Shown: in pieces, positions 1-11,577 of the stretch | How positions within the stretch are numbered: the first letter of the stretch is position 1 | Layout of the letters: every line of letters begins with the position of its first letter | Assembly: GCA_037903475.1 (NCBI GenBank) | Contig: JBAJFG010000248.1 | Coordinates: 62,001-126,000 of the forward strand | DNA: 64,000 bases | Direction: 5' to 3' | From: Ancylostoma caninum | Taxonomy: Eukaryota; Nematoda; Chromadorea; Rhabditida; Ancylostomatidae | Notes under the pieces: model-generated | The model's database searches: none | Told to the model about the DNA's origin: nothing | What the model saw: only the letters and a program-made list of their open reading frames with translations | Program-made: the position numbers and the translations under genes

Positions 1-1060
1 TTAAAACAAGGTACCGTTGTAGTGGACTCGAGATTATCGAAGGCAGTGCACGAAAGGACACTTTATTGCGCTGCAGGACTGAGCAGTACGAGCATTACGA
101 ATGTGCAAATACGTCCACCTAAAATTTTGGGTCACTCAGAGGTATGGTTGTAGATGAACCTGAATAGCAGGAGACCTAACTAGTTGAGGTCCGATCTTTT
201 TACAGTTTCAAATAGTCGAAGGTCGTTTTTCCGCATTCGTCTCCGTCGCGATTCAACTCCGTCGATAAAAACATGTAAAAAAGACCATTTTTATCGACAA
301 AACCTTATCTACGTAATTCCCGTACTGAATCTTCCCTTTTGAACCTGGAGATCTCAAACTCTAGGGTAAAGCACAGTTGAGTAGACTCCATCGAACGACT
401 TTTTATCGGCCTGCAGGACTGGATAGGGCTGGGAGCACGAGAGTGCAAATATTCTTACCTAAAATTCTGACTCGCTCAGAGGGATGGTTGTGGATGGACC
501 TGAATAGCAGGAGACCTAGCCCGTTGAGGTACCAATCTTTTTACAGTTCTGAATAGTCGAAGGTTTGCGTATTCAGGCTGCACAGCTCCTTCTTCCGCAT
601 TTGTCTCCGTCGCGATTCAACTCCATCGATAAAAACATGTAAAAATGGCCATTTTTATCGACAAAACCTCATCTCCGTAATTCCCGTGCTGAATCCCTCA
701 TCTTGGACATGGAGATCTGAAGCTCGGGGGTAAGGCACAGTTGGGTAAGGTCCATAGAATGACTTCCCATCGGCCTGCAGGACTGGGTAGGACTGGCAGC
801 ACAAACGTGCAGAAATTTTCACCTGAATTACGGCTTGCTCTGATTCATGATTGTAGTTGGTCATGGATAGCAGGAGATCTAGCCGGTTGATGTTCCGATT
901 TTTTCTCAGTTTTGATTAGTAGGAGTTTTTTCCTCTTAGGCAGTGTGGTTCATTTTCCCGCAGTTGTTATCATTCCTGCTTCGACCTAGTATATAAAAAA
1001 AAGTAAGAAAGGCCATTTCTATCAACTAAACGTCATTTCCGTAATTCCTGCGCTGAATAT
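1..1060. repeat. Tandem repeat, about 0.34-0.36 kb unit, three copies
   Basis: The marker CTGCAGGACTG recurs near 71, 411 and 775, and TAGCAGGAGACCTA near 167 and 507 (with a diverged version near 870). Blocks between them align in order, including a subrepeat in which a short stretch around TTTTTATCGAC appears before and after ACATGTAAAAA. Copies have diverged by substitutions and small insertions, the third most of all. The first copy may begin before the window. No coding sequence is supported. Confidence 0.85.
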
Positions 1061-2231
1061 TTCCACTACATATCAATCCTGTGATTTGTGCTAGGGGAAG
1101 CAAACACGTAGGGTGGTGCTTGCGACGGGTCTGTGATTGGTCGATTCAAGACGTACGCCGCGACGCGACCGCGCCGCACGTGTACGCTTTTCAAGTTCGG
1201 GTTATTTCTTCAAATTCTATGCACTAAATGACATCGGTGGCCACCTTTTCACAATTTGTGGGCTCCGATAACACTAATCTGTCCCACTCAAGCTCGGAAA
1301 AGTTGTCCATATCCACGCAGAACTGCTCGTACCCTGGAAGGCTGCAGCCGCGACGAGCACATGAATCGACCAATCACAGACCAGCAGCGTACCTCTTGTC
1401 ACGCAGCCGCATGCGACAGTTCGGCAGAGATAGTGAATCTGTGCTGCGTCTAAGGAAGAAAGAAAATTCAAACTTCCGTTTCTTCAAACTTCGTCCTCAA
1501 ATCTCTTCTCCACCACAGGATTTGAACCTTACCAAGACTCTCGAATGCATGCTTGGAAGTTCACGAGAAGATTCCGGGTATTTCACCGCGGGCATGCGCG
1601 GATATTTGTTGAGGATAATCGCTGATCCACCGGGAAGAAATTTCGGAGTGGTTACACAAATACCCAAATTCTTAGCTTCTTTGCATCACAATAATTGTAA
1701 TTAATTATCCGTTCGAGTCGGTATGATAGAAACCTGTAAGCGTTAACCTTCCGTCACCAATATACAATCTTCTATAGGAAAACCTCCAGGAATCGGTGTT
1801 TCAAACTTAAAAGGATGCTCGCTCTTAGTTAAACATTTTATCCGGAAAGCAGCAAAAAAGTGCATTTATGAATAACTAGTGTGTCTACTGCTATTTACTG
1901 CATCTTCAGGCACCGTGTTCGTCGGACTGACGACTTCTGATAAGGTTTTTCTCCAGATGATGGACAGTGTCCAAAATGGTTTTTCTAGAATCTTGTGAAT
2001 GTAAGCTTGCTGTTTTGAGGACGGTTCCACCACGAAATTGTTCCTGAATGGTTTCCCTTGGAATAGCAAGTTTTTGAACAATGGCCTCTCAACTGTGGCT
2101 TTGGATGTCATTGCGCTAGATTTTGCTTGATCCAGTGGCAATGGACAGCAGACTCTTCGATTATGCTATATGTCTTCGCTTCTTAGTTTCCATAATGAGA
2201 AGGAGATATCGCGAAAATGTTCCAACATAAC
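1061..2231. other. No gene recognised; contains a 21-bp inverted repeat
   Basis: A perfect 21-bp inverted repeat has arms at 1128-1148 and 1362-1382 (core TGATTGGTCGATTCA and its complement), enclosing about 213 bp. It may be the terminal repeats of a small MITE. A 158-codon open frame overlaps it but has no recognisable domain and is probably chance. The rest holds nothing I can name. Confidence 0.5.
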
Positions 2232-2886
2232 TTAAAGGCAGCGTCCCACCTCAAAATCGTTTATGAGTTTCCGGCGCCAAACGAATCTCCAGGAGCTGAT
2301 GATCACAACCGTATGAGTGATTCCACACAAGACCGCTGATAAACCCCATTTCCGAGCCCCAAAGGAGACTCTGGGCGGAGCCGGGGGCGGAGCTAAGAAT
2401 CTTCCCTAATAACTCACTCAGGAAGCGCACTCCCTGAGGAAATTCGTATTCCTTGTGAGAGTTCCTCATCCCTAACAGAGTAGAAAATGTCTTCCATGTG
2501 TGAATAGGAAAGGAGTCCCCACTCCGGAGACCATGCAGTTTCGTCTTGGCTGCGGAGCCAATGCGGGATTGCAGGGTTTCCGCCCAACGTACTCCCTTGC
2601 TCGCCGCAAATAGAGCGCAGTTTCTTTTCCATCATGGAGTTGATGAAGAACTGTCACGAGGAATACGAATTTTGTCAGGAGGTGCCCTTCCTGGAATGAA
2701 TAATTCGGAAAGTTTCTTGGCTCTGCCCACGACTCTGCCCAAAGGCTCCTCAAACAATGGGGCTCGGAAATGGGTGTTCTTCAGCAATCTTGCATGGAAT
2801 CACGTACACCGCTGTGATCATCAGCTCCTGGAGATTCTTTTCACTTCGAAATCTCGAAACGGTCTCGAAGTGGGACGCTTCCTTTG
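2232..2886. mobile_element. Foldback MITE with about 240-bp arms
   Basis: The left arm (about 2232-2472) and right arm (about 2639-2886) are imperfect inverted copies. Each outer end carries TTAAAGGCAGCGTCCCACCT or a close variant. Inner matching blocks include AATTCGTATTCCTTGTGA against its complement near 2655. No transposase is encoded, so this is a non-autonomous element. It abuts the next MITE, which starts with a similar end. Confidence 0.75.
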
Positions 2887-3301
2887 AAGGCAGGGGCCCA
2901 CCTGATTCAGCATCAGCTGTTGGAGATCTAGACATGTCTCAGACCTTCTCGCCATGTTGATCTTTGGGATGTACATCAACAGGCAAAGAAGCGACGAAAG
3001 TCCCTTCTTTGAAGGCTCGAACTTGCTAAAAATTTGGAGCCCGGAGGCGGATCGCTTCAAGCTGTGCTGGTTGCCTGCTACGGCTGCCACGTTGGTCAAC
3101 GAATCTTGGCGTGCTCAATCGATAAGATCAACGGCTTCACACGTCAACTCGGGTTAGCAAACTGTTACAGACCCCGTTCCGGAGGACGGGTTTAGAGGCG
3201 GTTTCGAGACAATTTATCTATATCGCTGCATTCATCGTGTCGAGGAGATACAGAATCTGCAATTACCTTAACTACGAATGTGAGGTGAGGCCCTGCTTTT
3301 A
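2883..3301 (+). mobile_element. MITE family with AAGGCAG...CCACCT ends, copy 1
   Basis: About 420 bp with inverted ends (GGCAGGGGCCCACCT on the left, GAGGTGAGGCCCTGC on the right). It is strongly similar to the reverse complement of 47585-48003, including the shared blocks GATGTACATCAACAGGC and GGAGCCCGGAGGCGGATCGC. A partial third copy is at 58027-58290. It has no transposase. Confidence 0.8.
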
Positions 3302-4672
3302 ATTTCATTCCAACCAGTCACACTCTTATTTCGTGATAACTTTCAGTACTCTACGTAGAAAAAGAGGTTTCTAAGAAGGAACTTGCGAGACGAGTGTAGC
3401 ATGATTCAAGACGTCATCTCGTGAGCTAACAATCCCTAATGAGTGCAGCAATTATAAACTCAGAAATTCTCAGCCGATCACATCACACCACAATTGAAAT
3501 GAAGTCTCAGTGTCATCGAAGATGCAGATTCAACTCAGTCAATGCCTGATGTTCTGAATATTCTAGAATAACATCATGAGTAATAAACTCCTTGAAACGT
3601 TTTAATTCTGAAAAGGCAACACGTTTTGTCTGTGCTCGTTTTATTAGAAAATTCTTGGCATTTTCATGTAGAATTGCTCCATATATAAGCATGACAGTCT
3701 AGCAATGATTTGTTCCGCCCTAATTAAGAATTTTGGAGGCGATGCTTTTAGCCACTCATTAGAGGAAAATGCCGTCTTTCTTGAAAACCAGCCAGCCAGA
3801 GTTTTGCAAAGCCGCTATAAACTCAATGTTTTCGCCCGTGTAACCTGCAGCAGTTCCCGAAAAGATAGACGGATCCAGTGCTTGCAGAAACCCTGTGGGA
3901 CCTAAACAATGGACGGGGAGAGTGCATGCTCCAAGTAAAAAGCTCGAGTACGTCCCGTCGCGATTCTGCGGCCGCGATGCTATGATGCTATGAGACCGCA
4001 TAATGAGGGATGGACAATATTTATTTTATACTATATATTTACCTACTACGGACTAATTCCTAAAACAAATGAAATTTTTATGCTGATGATTCTGGGAAGA
4101 GCATTTTGGACAATTGGAACAATTTGTGCCTGTTTTTTAAATCAGGTTGTGAGGAAGGTTGGAGCAATATTGAACATCCCTGCAGCATCCTACCAGACGA
4201 CATTCATGGCCAGAGCCGAACATCTTCCCGCACGGCAAGCCGGAAAGATGCTATTGCCTGTACCAAGAGCCGTTTTGATAGCCATTTGCTGGAAGGGATG
4301 GGTAAATCTATGCCAACCCTTGTTTTCTAAGTTGCTTGGGAATTGCGAAGACCTATCAGCTACAAATCTGCTGTTGCCAGGAAGTTCCCTGTGTGAAATC
4401 ATCGGTTTCTGAAAGTGCGTCTATACTTATGAAACGGTCCCTATGGGGGGGGGGGGGGGGAAATGCTGGATCGACCAATTTCTTTCCATAACTTCGGGTG
4501 GAACGATGGAGACAAGGTTTTGGACAAGCTCATTCGATTGGCACTCGTGGTTTTCTCCAAAAAATTTTCTCTTAAGATTAAAATTTTTTTCTGGGGTGTG
4601 TCTATACTTATGAAACGCATTGTATGATTAGTTTAGTCCTCCTTTTTTTGCAATTCCTGTCTATTTTTCAAG
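3302..4672. other. No gene recognised; upstream flank of receptor A
   Basis: First and second exons of receptor A would be expected here, but no sequence like the E1 or E2 of the other three genes is visible. An open frame at 3990-4412 (140 codons, plus) has no recognisable domain. A poly-G run lies at about 4446-4460. The 18-mer GTCTATACTTATGAAACG occurs twice in direct orientation, at 4419-4436 and 4600-4617. Confidence 0.5.
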
Positions 4673-7600
4673 GTTCTAATATATGTGGGGACCTGTAGTC
4701 TCATATGGGCTATTGTGATTGGATTCGCGTTTAGACTATATTCGGTTGATACTACGATGTACGGTACAAATGCAGGTAAATGTTTTCTATATATACGTAC
4801 CCTTGCGTCATTTTAATCATTGGTCCCTTATTTGAAACCCAGGCCCGTAGTAAAGTGTCCACTCCGAAGTCCAATGGCGACCTATTTGGCGAGAGAATGT
4901 GTTTGGCAAGACATTTTCCGGGAGAATGGGTCTAGAGTCTGTTTGGCAAGACAGTGTGCGGGAGAGTATGTTGACGATTCATTTTCCGGGTACCTGGCAA
5001 GACAAATGGCATAAGAATATGCTAAGGACCCATTTTCCTAGATAGGCACAAAGGACGCATCGGCTTTGCAGTCGATGGGTCGGTTCGATTACCCACGTTT
5101 GAGGCGCGTATTCCAAAGGGAGTCGTATATTAGGAGAGTGCCGGTCTCAATTCTATGTGTCTGTTAGGCAAAATCACAGCATGATTTTTGCATGAGGATA
5201 TCTCCGTGGTCTTCGCCGCAACACGCACGACAGTGCGCAGCCGGCTGAACACCTCCGCGACGTGCACCTATTCCGTGTCTCCAAGCACGGAACTGATGGA
5301 TGTCATCGTTTCAACTGCTTGGTGAGGTACTTCACCAAAACTACTTCCTGATCTGATCATTTATTGTGAAGCTTGAATAATGTGGTAATTTTCGAAGCCT
5401 CTCCTGGCAATGGAAGGAAATAGGAGTACGTGGCAAAATCTCACGTGCAATTTTATTTTTACACGGCGACCTATTTGGCAAGGTTTGTATGGCGACCTGT
5501 TTAGCAAGGTTTGCATGGCGATCCATTTGGCGGAGTCCGTTTGCCTGGCTTGTTTGCAAACCCGTTTCCTAGGTTGCCAAACAAACCTAGCCAAATGGGT
5601 CGCCAATGGACTTAGAGCAGTGCGATCATCGCACATCACCTTCAGGGCGATGATCGCACTTCGCGTGGAGGGGAATATGGTGATCATAGCCACTGTGTAT
5701 CGGACGGGCTGTACATGAAAAGTGATGAAATGTACGTGTTTCAGCTATTCCCACATCCCACATCACTTCCGGGGCTGTTTTAGAGTGTGAGACAGCTATG
5801 AACCATTGCGACTAACAAGCTACAACGAGTACTTGTCAGAAGCACCAGAAGCACCTCTGTGCTTCTGACAAGTCGTACTTGTTCGAGCTTGTTCTGTGCT
5901 GTGCGGCAAAAATCGACATGCCTGATTCCGTAGGCTCAGATGCATTCTGTGCAATTTGCGCATCTGATCATACGTGCCTTCACACCATCACCACACTCCG
6001 AGTGTGAGATGCTCCGAGTACTTCACTCGGCGTCTCTTCGCTCCGTACACCATCTAGTCGCCGATGGCGATCATCGCCCTTTAGGGCGACGAGATCAACC
6101 CCCCCCCTGTGCTCGCAGCACAGCCACGAATGGTGATGATCTTCAATTCCTCAGTGTTGGAAAGTCATCGGACGTGGGATCGTCGCCCTAACTGTGGCGA
6201 CGAGTTGTGCAGGCAGCTGATCTCACCGTCATGACACTTTACCACGGGCCGCATTTTATCACAAACCTGACCAGAAACGCTGCAAAAGGGGAACACACAT
6301 TAAGAAAAAACAATCCAGTAAGGGTCCCGAATTTGTACAACGATGAAACTGAAACTTCTTGGTGCTTGATCGAAATTCACCCATTCCTTCGTGGAGGTTG
6401 CACCTGCCCTATGAGTTCAAATTGATCAGTGAACGTATTGCTTCCAGGAAAACTACTGTATTTCTTTTTCTTCCTATTTCCGCTACCGGTGGACACTATT
6501 GGCTTGGTTCTTCTCATCCGCGCACTAAATTCTGAAGAGGAACGACGAGAATTTATCCGCCATGTAGGAAATGAGATATTTCCAATCTTTTCTTCTTTTG
6601 TATATTTTGGACCTGAATTCACCTATCTCATGAATTCATATTTTGGCCCATTCCCACTTTGTTGCTGCATAGTTTAGGTTCTTTTAAGAGTTCCATTTTC
6701 AGGAGAATATTGAGGTTCATTCACCATCTGCACTATTCTTGATCCTTCCAAACAAACGTGTCGAATTTGCCACATATTGCATTGTCACTGCCGCTGGCAT
6801 TATTCTTCACTTTATCATCATTGTGGTCATAGTTATCAAAACTAAAAGCGTTCTCAGCAAAAATCAAAATCATATGTCAGCGCAGACGTTGCGCTTGCAT
6901 AAAATGTTACTTAGGAGCCTCATCTTACAGGTTCAGTGCTGTCATCTTGCTTATGAATATGATGTAACCAATATTGCATGTTGTTTTAGACATCTATTCC
7001 TTTCTTCTTCATATGTGCTCCCGTAGTATTGCTGTCTATAGCTGGAAGCAGTGCAAACTTTGCCAGCAAAAACGAGCGTATGTTTCCTTAGAATGATTCA
7101 TAGCAGTCGAGTCAGGACTAGCATAGAAATAATGGAGGAAACGTGGGATTTATCTCTTGTAAGGAATAGCAAGTGAAACACTTTGCATAAAATGTGAAAA
7201 CTGAGAGCATCTCCAGATTTTAGACGTTTTCAACCTCGACAGTTCCATCAAGTGATCTGCTTTCTCTTGCTGACAAAGCCACAGTGAAATGACATTACTA
7301 CAGGTGTAACGTAAATGACCTCTACAACTCCGTAGAAACAAATTGGGCTATCAGCATATTTTGAATGGACTGTAGTAGACCAAAATGATTATTGAATCGA
7401 TCAATACAGTCAATCCATACGATACGGCTAACAACGTGACCAATTAGGAAGAGCACTTTCAAGAAAAATTCTGTGCCCGTCCGTAAGCACATAAGGCTAT
7501 ACATATACCTATATGAAGAGGCTATGCAATTTCTTTAACGCTCTAGTTCCGATGCAAGCTGAGTAATGTCTAGTTCCGATGCAGGCTGAGTAATGGACAT

Positions 7601-8916
7601 CATCTCCCTCTGGCAATTCTAATTTGGCAATCACCGCAATATTCACTGGCAAGCTTATGTTTCCTTCAAATCTGGACAAAATTGAATGGAAAATGGCACA
7701 GTGATATATGATATGTACAGATCTATTCAGAATTCAAAATTCAAAGGTACTAGTATTGCGTAATGATTGATTACTGGTGAGTTGAATTGCGATCACGTTC
7801 ACTCGGAAATACGTCGATTGAATGCATTTGTTGTCTGTATGGTTATCATATGAAGCTAATTCTTGAGGATCTTGAGGAGATGACGATTATTTCAAGAGCT
7901 AATCGGCCTATTCTGGTCCAAAAGCTCGAAAAAAGCTCAAATTTTACGTAGGGAAGTTATTCACAGCATCACTCTCTGATCTGTGGTAGTTCTACCACAA
8001 TGTTCGTTGATGTATGGTTACGAGGATGTTGCTCATTACATCCATGTTGATGCAGTCAACAAACCAATGCTTCATTACTTCTTTTGCTCATTTGAATATG
8101 TACAGGCGAAAATGAATATGATATTAATAACAAGTCAGAGCAAAAAATATGAAGGCGCAAAGATATCGTTCGTAACTACCTAGGGTTGGACAATTTTTTC
8201 CTGCATTACGCTTTTATTTTTGCGACCATGCTTCGCTTACATTTTCTTTCTGACACTTCGTGGTGATTGAGTTTCCTGTACAAATGAATTTTCGAACGAA
8301 TTCTGAGACTTTACCAAGATGCGTGAAATTTTAAAGTCCCCCAATCTCTCGATCAGATCGTTCGTAAGTGAGAGATATCCGTAGATATCCGCAAACATCC
8401 TTCGGCTCTCTCGTAAAATACGAGAGCTTTTCTCTTCTATACAGCAAAATTCTCGATTTCTCTCTATACAATAAACTACACGAACTGATAGCTATGGCGA
8501 TTACTGACAGCTGGGAGAAACCCATCAGTAACATCACCACAAAGAATATTTAATTCCCGGCAATGTTTCTACTCAACGGACATTTTGCAGATGAAGTTTT
8601 TAGTAAATTCGAAGGTTGGAGGAGCAAATATGATAGCCGGCTGCTTTATCATTACATTCTTGTGCTATGAAATAAACTGTTCCTATCTACATTATATTCT
8701 TTAGAGTTCCGCAACAAAGTGTTCATGTCGATGGCACCTGGCCTACTTTCTTGTTATTCGCCAGCTCATGTCCTAGTCATGATGATAGCTACAAGACCAT
8801 ATCGCGATTATCTACGTAGTTTATGGTGCCTCAAACAAAAAAGAAGCAAACCTGCTCATTTATTCATTCCTTCATTTACGGTTCCGACAGCTACGCAAAA
8901 TGATACTGCTGTTTAA
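4673..8916 (+). CDS. Serpentine chemoreceptor A (Srh/Sri-like 7TM), 5'-incomplete
   Basis: Nematode 7TM chemosensory receptor, expected in the plasma membrane of sensory neurons and coupled to G proteins (family knowledge). Visible exons: E3 4673-4775 (SLIWAIVIGFAFRLY), E4 6448-6671 (tentative end; FPLPVDTIGLVLLIRALNSE), E5 6703-6930 (helix, then MSAQTLRLHKMLLRSLILQ), E6 6990-7077 (IPFFFICAPVVLL), E7 8705-8916 (CYSPAHVLVMMIATRPYRDY, stop). The terminal SPAH...PYR motif and the S(L)I(x)Q exon end are typical of the Srh/Sri branch of the Str superfamily. Exon lengths and phases match genes B and C exactly (103, 228 and 88 bp). E1 and E2 were not found, and introns 3 and 6 are about 1.6 kb each, so it may be a broken or 5'-diverged gene. 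Confidence 0.75.
4830..6200. repeat. Repeat-rich intron 3 of receptor A: short tandem and hairpin repeats
   Basis: A motif like TTTGGCAAGAC recurs at 4900-5010, and GGCGACCTATTTGGCAAGG-type units recur three times at 5465-5530 and inverted near 5590-5605. Hairpins: arms 5619-5632 and 5647-5660 (TGCGATCATCGC), and arms 5831-5845 and 5859-5873 (ACTTGTCAGAAGCAC). These look like remnants of small DNA elements. No coding sequence is supported. Confidence 0.65.
7078..8704 (+). other. Intron 6 of receptor A; nothing else recognised
   Basis: Between E6 donor GTATGT and E7 acceptor TTTAG. AT-rich, no recognisable coding sequence. A short duplicated block (CTAGTTCCGATGCA) occurs near 7545 and 7570, and a compact self-complementary stretch lies at about 8340-8430. 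Confidence 0.5.
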
Positions 8917-10019
8917 CAATGGATTCGAGGTACATAAATATTTTCATCTGTCCTCGAGAAGGAACCACGTCTTTGAACCAATCCATGCACATGCGGGTAG
9001 TACGCATCCACCACAGAACTTATCACACCTGCACAAGTCGGACAAGGGCACGAAGGCTTAGCGGAGTCATACAGTCCATTTACCTTACGAAGATACTCCA
9101 GTGCATCGTGCAAACTGGCTTGCCACGAATTCGCGCCCTAGACTGCGCAGACTAGTTAAGCGGCTTTCGAATTTGTGCCGCGCCGCGCAGCGTTGTATGC
9201 TGAAGGATTGGATATGGCAACGCTTAGCGAGCTCGCGCGGCAGGTGCGGCGAATAGTGAGGGGGGGGGGGCTTTCAGAGATTTTGCCACACGCGAGCTCT
9301 CCGCGGCAATTTGCAAGCTCGCTCTGTCGTTCTGCGAGTCGAACAGTAGAATAGCCTCCTCGACTCGCAGAGCGATAGAGCGAGTTGTGTTTGCTGTGCT
9401 GGATTAGGCGCGCGGCAACGAAGGGTACTCGTTACCGCACGGCAAATCCAACACAACTTCCAGAGTGAGATGTTTTCCGCGCGCGGGTCAATTCTCGGGC
9501 CGCGGACCGGAAAATGTCTGAAAGCTTCTCTACCTTCCAGCTAACAATTAGCAAAACCAGGGCCTATGGATGTAGTGTGGAGCAGGTTCCCATCGCAAGA
9601 CCCACGATCGTCAAAGGGCCGCGCAAAACTGGAGATTTTTGCTGGTGTATCCTTTGATGTTACACATTGTTACGTACTTCACGTTTTCGCTAATCTGAAG
9701 TGACGGTCTTTTTTTTCATTATATTACCGTTACATTTCTGTATGAATACCATTTTAAATTACACTGCCAAAACTACATGTACGTCCACCCTATTTTTGGC
9801 AGTACTAAAAGATGCAGCCAACTGAGACATTTTCGGTTTCATCCTTTGGATTCAGGGATAAGGATAACCTCTGTGCAGCAATTTTCGTTGAGCGAGTTTT
9901 TTTTTTGAACTTTCAATTTCGAATTTATCAATTTCCTCAACGTTTCATAACTATACGACCATTCGCGAACGTTCAATTTTTTAACAATCTAGCAATGGAA
10001 CAACACCATTTACAATACA
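8917..10019. other. Intergenic between receptor A and a Tc1 remnant; GC-rich hairpin
   Basis: No gene recognised. A 25-bp inverted repeat with two mismatches has arms at 9318-9342 and 9360-9384 (CTCGCTCTGTCGTTCTGCGA and its near complement). A G-run of 10 sits at about 9261-9270. A second small inverted repeat pairs CTGCCAAAA and TTTTGGCAG near 9766-9803. Confidence 0.5.
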
Positions 10020-10680
10020 TTTAACAGGTAGTCTGCCCACCGGCTTAGAAGCCACTTCAAAGAGTCGATTCAACACACTGTTCACCAGTTTCATCAGGAA
10101 CTCGCTCCTACATCCTTCCAGGCGTCGACGATTTTTGTTTTCAGGTCATCAATCATCCGAAATTGACAATGATTGCAATAACTTTTTGATCCTGGGAAAA
10201 TTCTCCATTGAGTTCAGGTCAGGGCTGCATGTGTTCCAATCCATGACATTCGCTCTGTCCTCCGAAGGCAAGGTTGTGGTTGCCTGAGTCGCATGCACTG
10301 CGGCGTTAACCTACGGGAATTTTTATTTCTGCAGACGATATCTCTCAAAAGCTGCAGTAAATGTCTCTGTAGTGTCCTAGTAATCCATCGTGTCCATTGG
10401 ATTCGAAAGGGAGGCTACCTTGTTTGTTCACGGCAGATATGTCACTGCAACCCATGGATGATCCACCTTCAAAGCTGCGGGGACTAAAAATGATGGGATT
10501 CTTCCGCAAATCATTCCAATAGCTTTTCACGCCGCCAAGTCTATCCTACTTGAACTTCTGCTCATCCGTAGAGATGATCTGGAAGCATTTCTCAAAGCGC
10601 CATCCTTACTACTCTGACTTAGAAGATTATCACTACCAATCATGTTCCCTCGGGCGAATTCTTGGTGACAACAGGTAAAA
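10020..10680 (-). pseudogene. Decayed Tc1-like transposase
   Basis: Reading the minus strand in shifting frames gives a series of Tc1-family landmarks. STDEQKFKLD-like sequence followed by YWNDLRK (about 10500-10590) matches the block around the first catalytic Asp. SSMGCSDISAVNKQGSLPF follows. CSPDLNSMENF (about 10205-10240) matches the conserved SPDLNPIENLW block of the DD34E catalytic core. DLKTKIVDAWKDVG lies near 10100-10150. Stops and frameshifts break the frame throughout, so it is not functional. No terminal repeats were located. Confidence 0.75.
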
Positions 10681-11577
10681 CAATCGCTGAAAACTATTGC
10701 GACGAATGCAGTCCAGCGAATGCGAGAGTCAACAATTATTGCTCATGAACAGTTGTTTAGTTAATGATCGACAGAGAAAAAATTTCGATATTTTCGCCTT
10801 GTAAGTAGCGTTTCTAGATAAATGAGTGCAGACTCGGAATATGTGATTCTTACTGGTTCACGATGAAAAGAGTAATTGCGAGAAGACGCTTCCGACGCAA
10901 CACTGCTTTTATTTCGCAGATTCTGGGGCTCATCTATTGTTTTGCTATTTTTATGTCTTCTATACTGCAATGAATTATGGAAAGATAAAGACTTCCATCT
11001 GAGTTCGTGAAAATAGAGATTATCCAAAGGTGTGTTTAACTAATTCAAAGGGTTTACGTAGTTACCATTATGAAGCTGGACTACCTCCTTCGCAATGGCT
11101 TTCATTATTTGTGTTACTTGTTGTTACTAGTCTTCCGTAATTGTTTGCCAAACAGTTCTTTTGAAGTGCAGAAATTGTAGTTCACTGCCTATTTAGGTAA
11201 AAGCCCTAATTATTTCATTCAACCAAGGAGCGGTTATGAACTTGCAGCATCCTGTGTCAACTTGAAAAAAACGTGAATTTTTACCAAAAAAGTTGAAGCT
11301 TTTCAACAGCCACATAACAGTTTACTAGTCAAAAATAGCAGCCATTCCACCGCCCGCACCTTTGAAACGGTCAAGGTATCAAAGGCTACTAAGAAATATG
11401 CACCTGCTTGTTGATGATGTTGAGACTTTGAATACAACTTTCCAGACACGACGTCGAACTCCACATATTTTCCCGACTATGTACATGTACCTATCTGAAT
11501 AAATGTAGAATTTTGTATATGCTGGCATTCTCCAAGCTTACCTATAAATTTGGTTATGCCCGAAAAAATTCAAAGGA
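10681..11577. other. Upstream region of receptor B; nothing recognised
   Basis: No coding sequence or named repeat was recognised here. It should contain the promoter of receptor B, but no specific site can be assigned. The residue of the adjacent Tc1 copy may extend a little into its left edge. Confidence 0.4.

Noticed and set aside
3990..4412. 140-codon open frame
   Set aside because: No recognised motif or splice context, and atypical composition.
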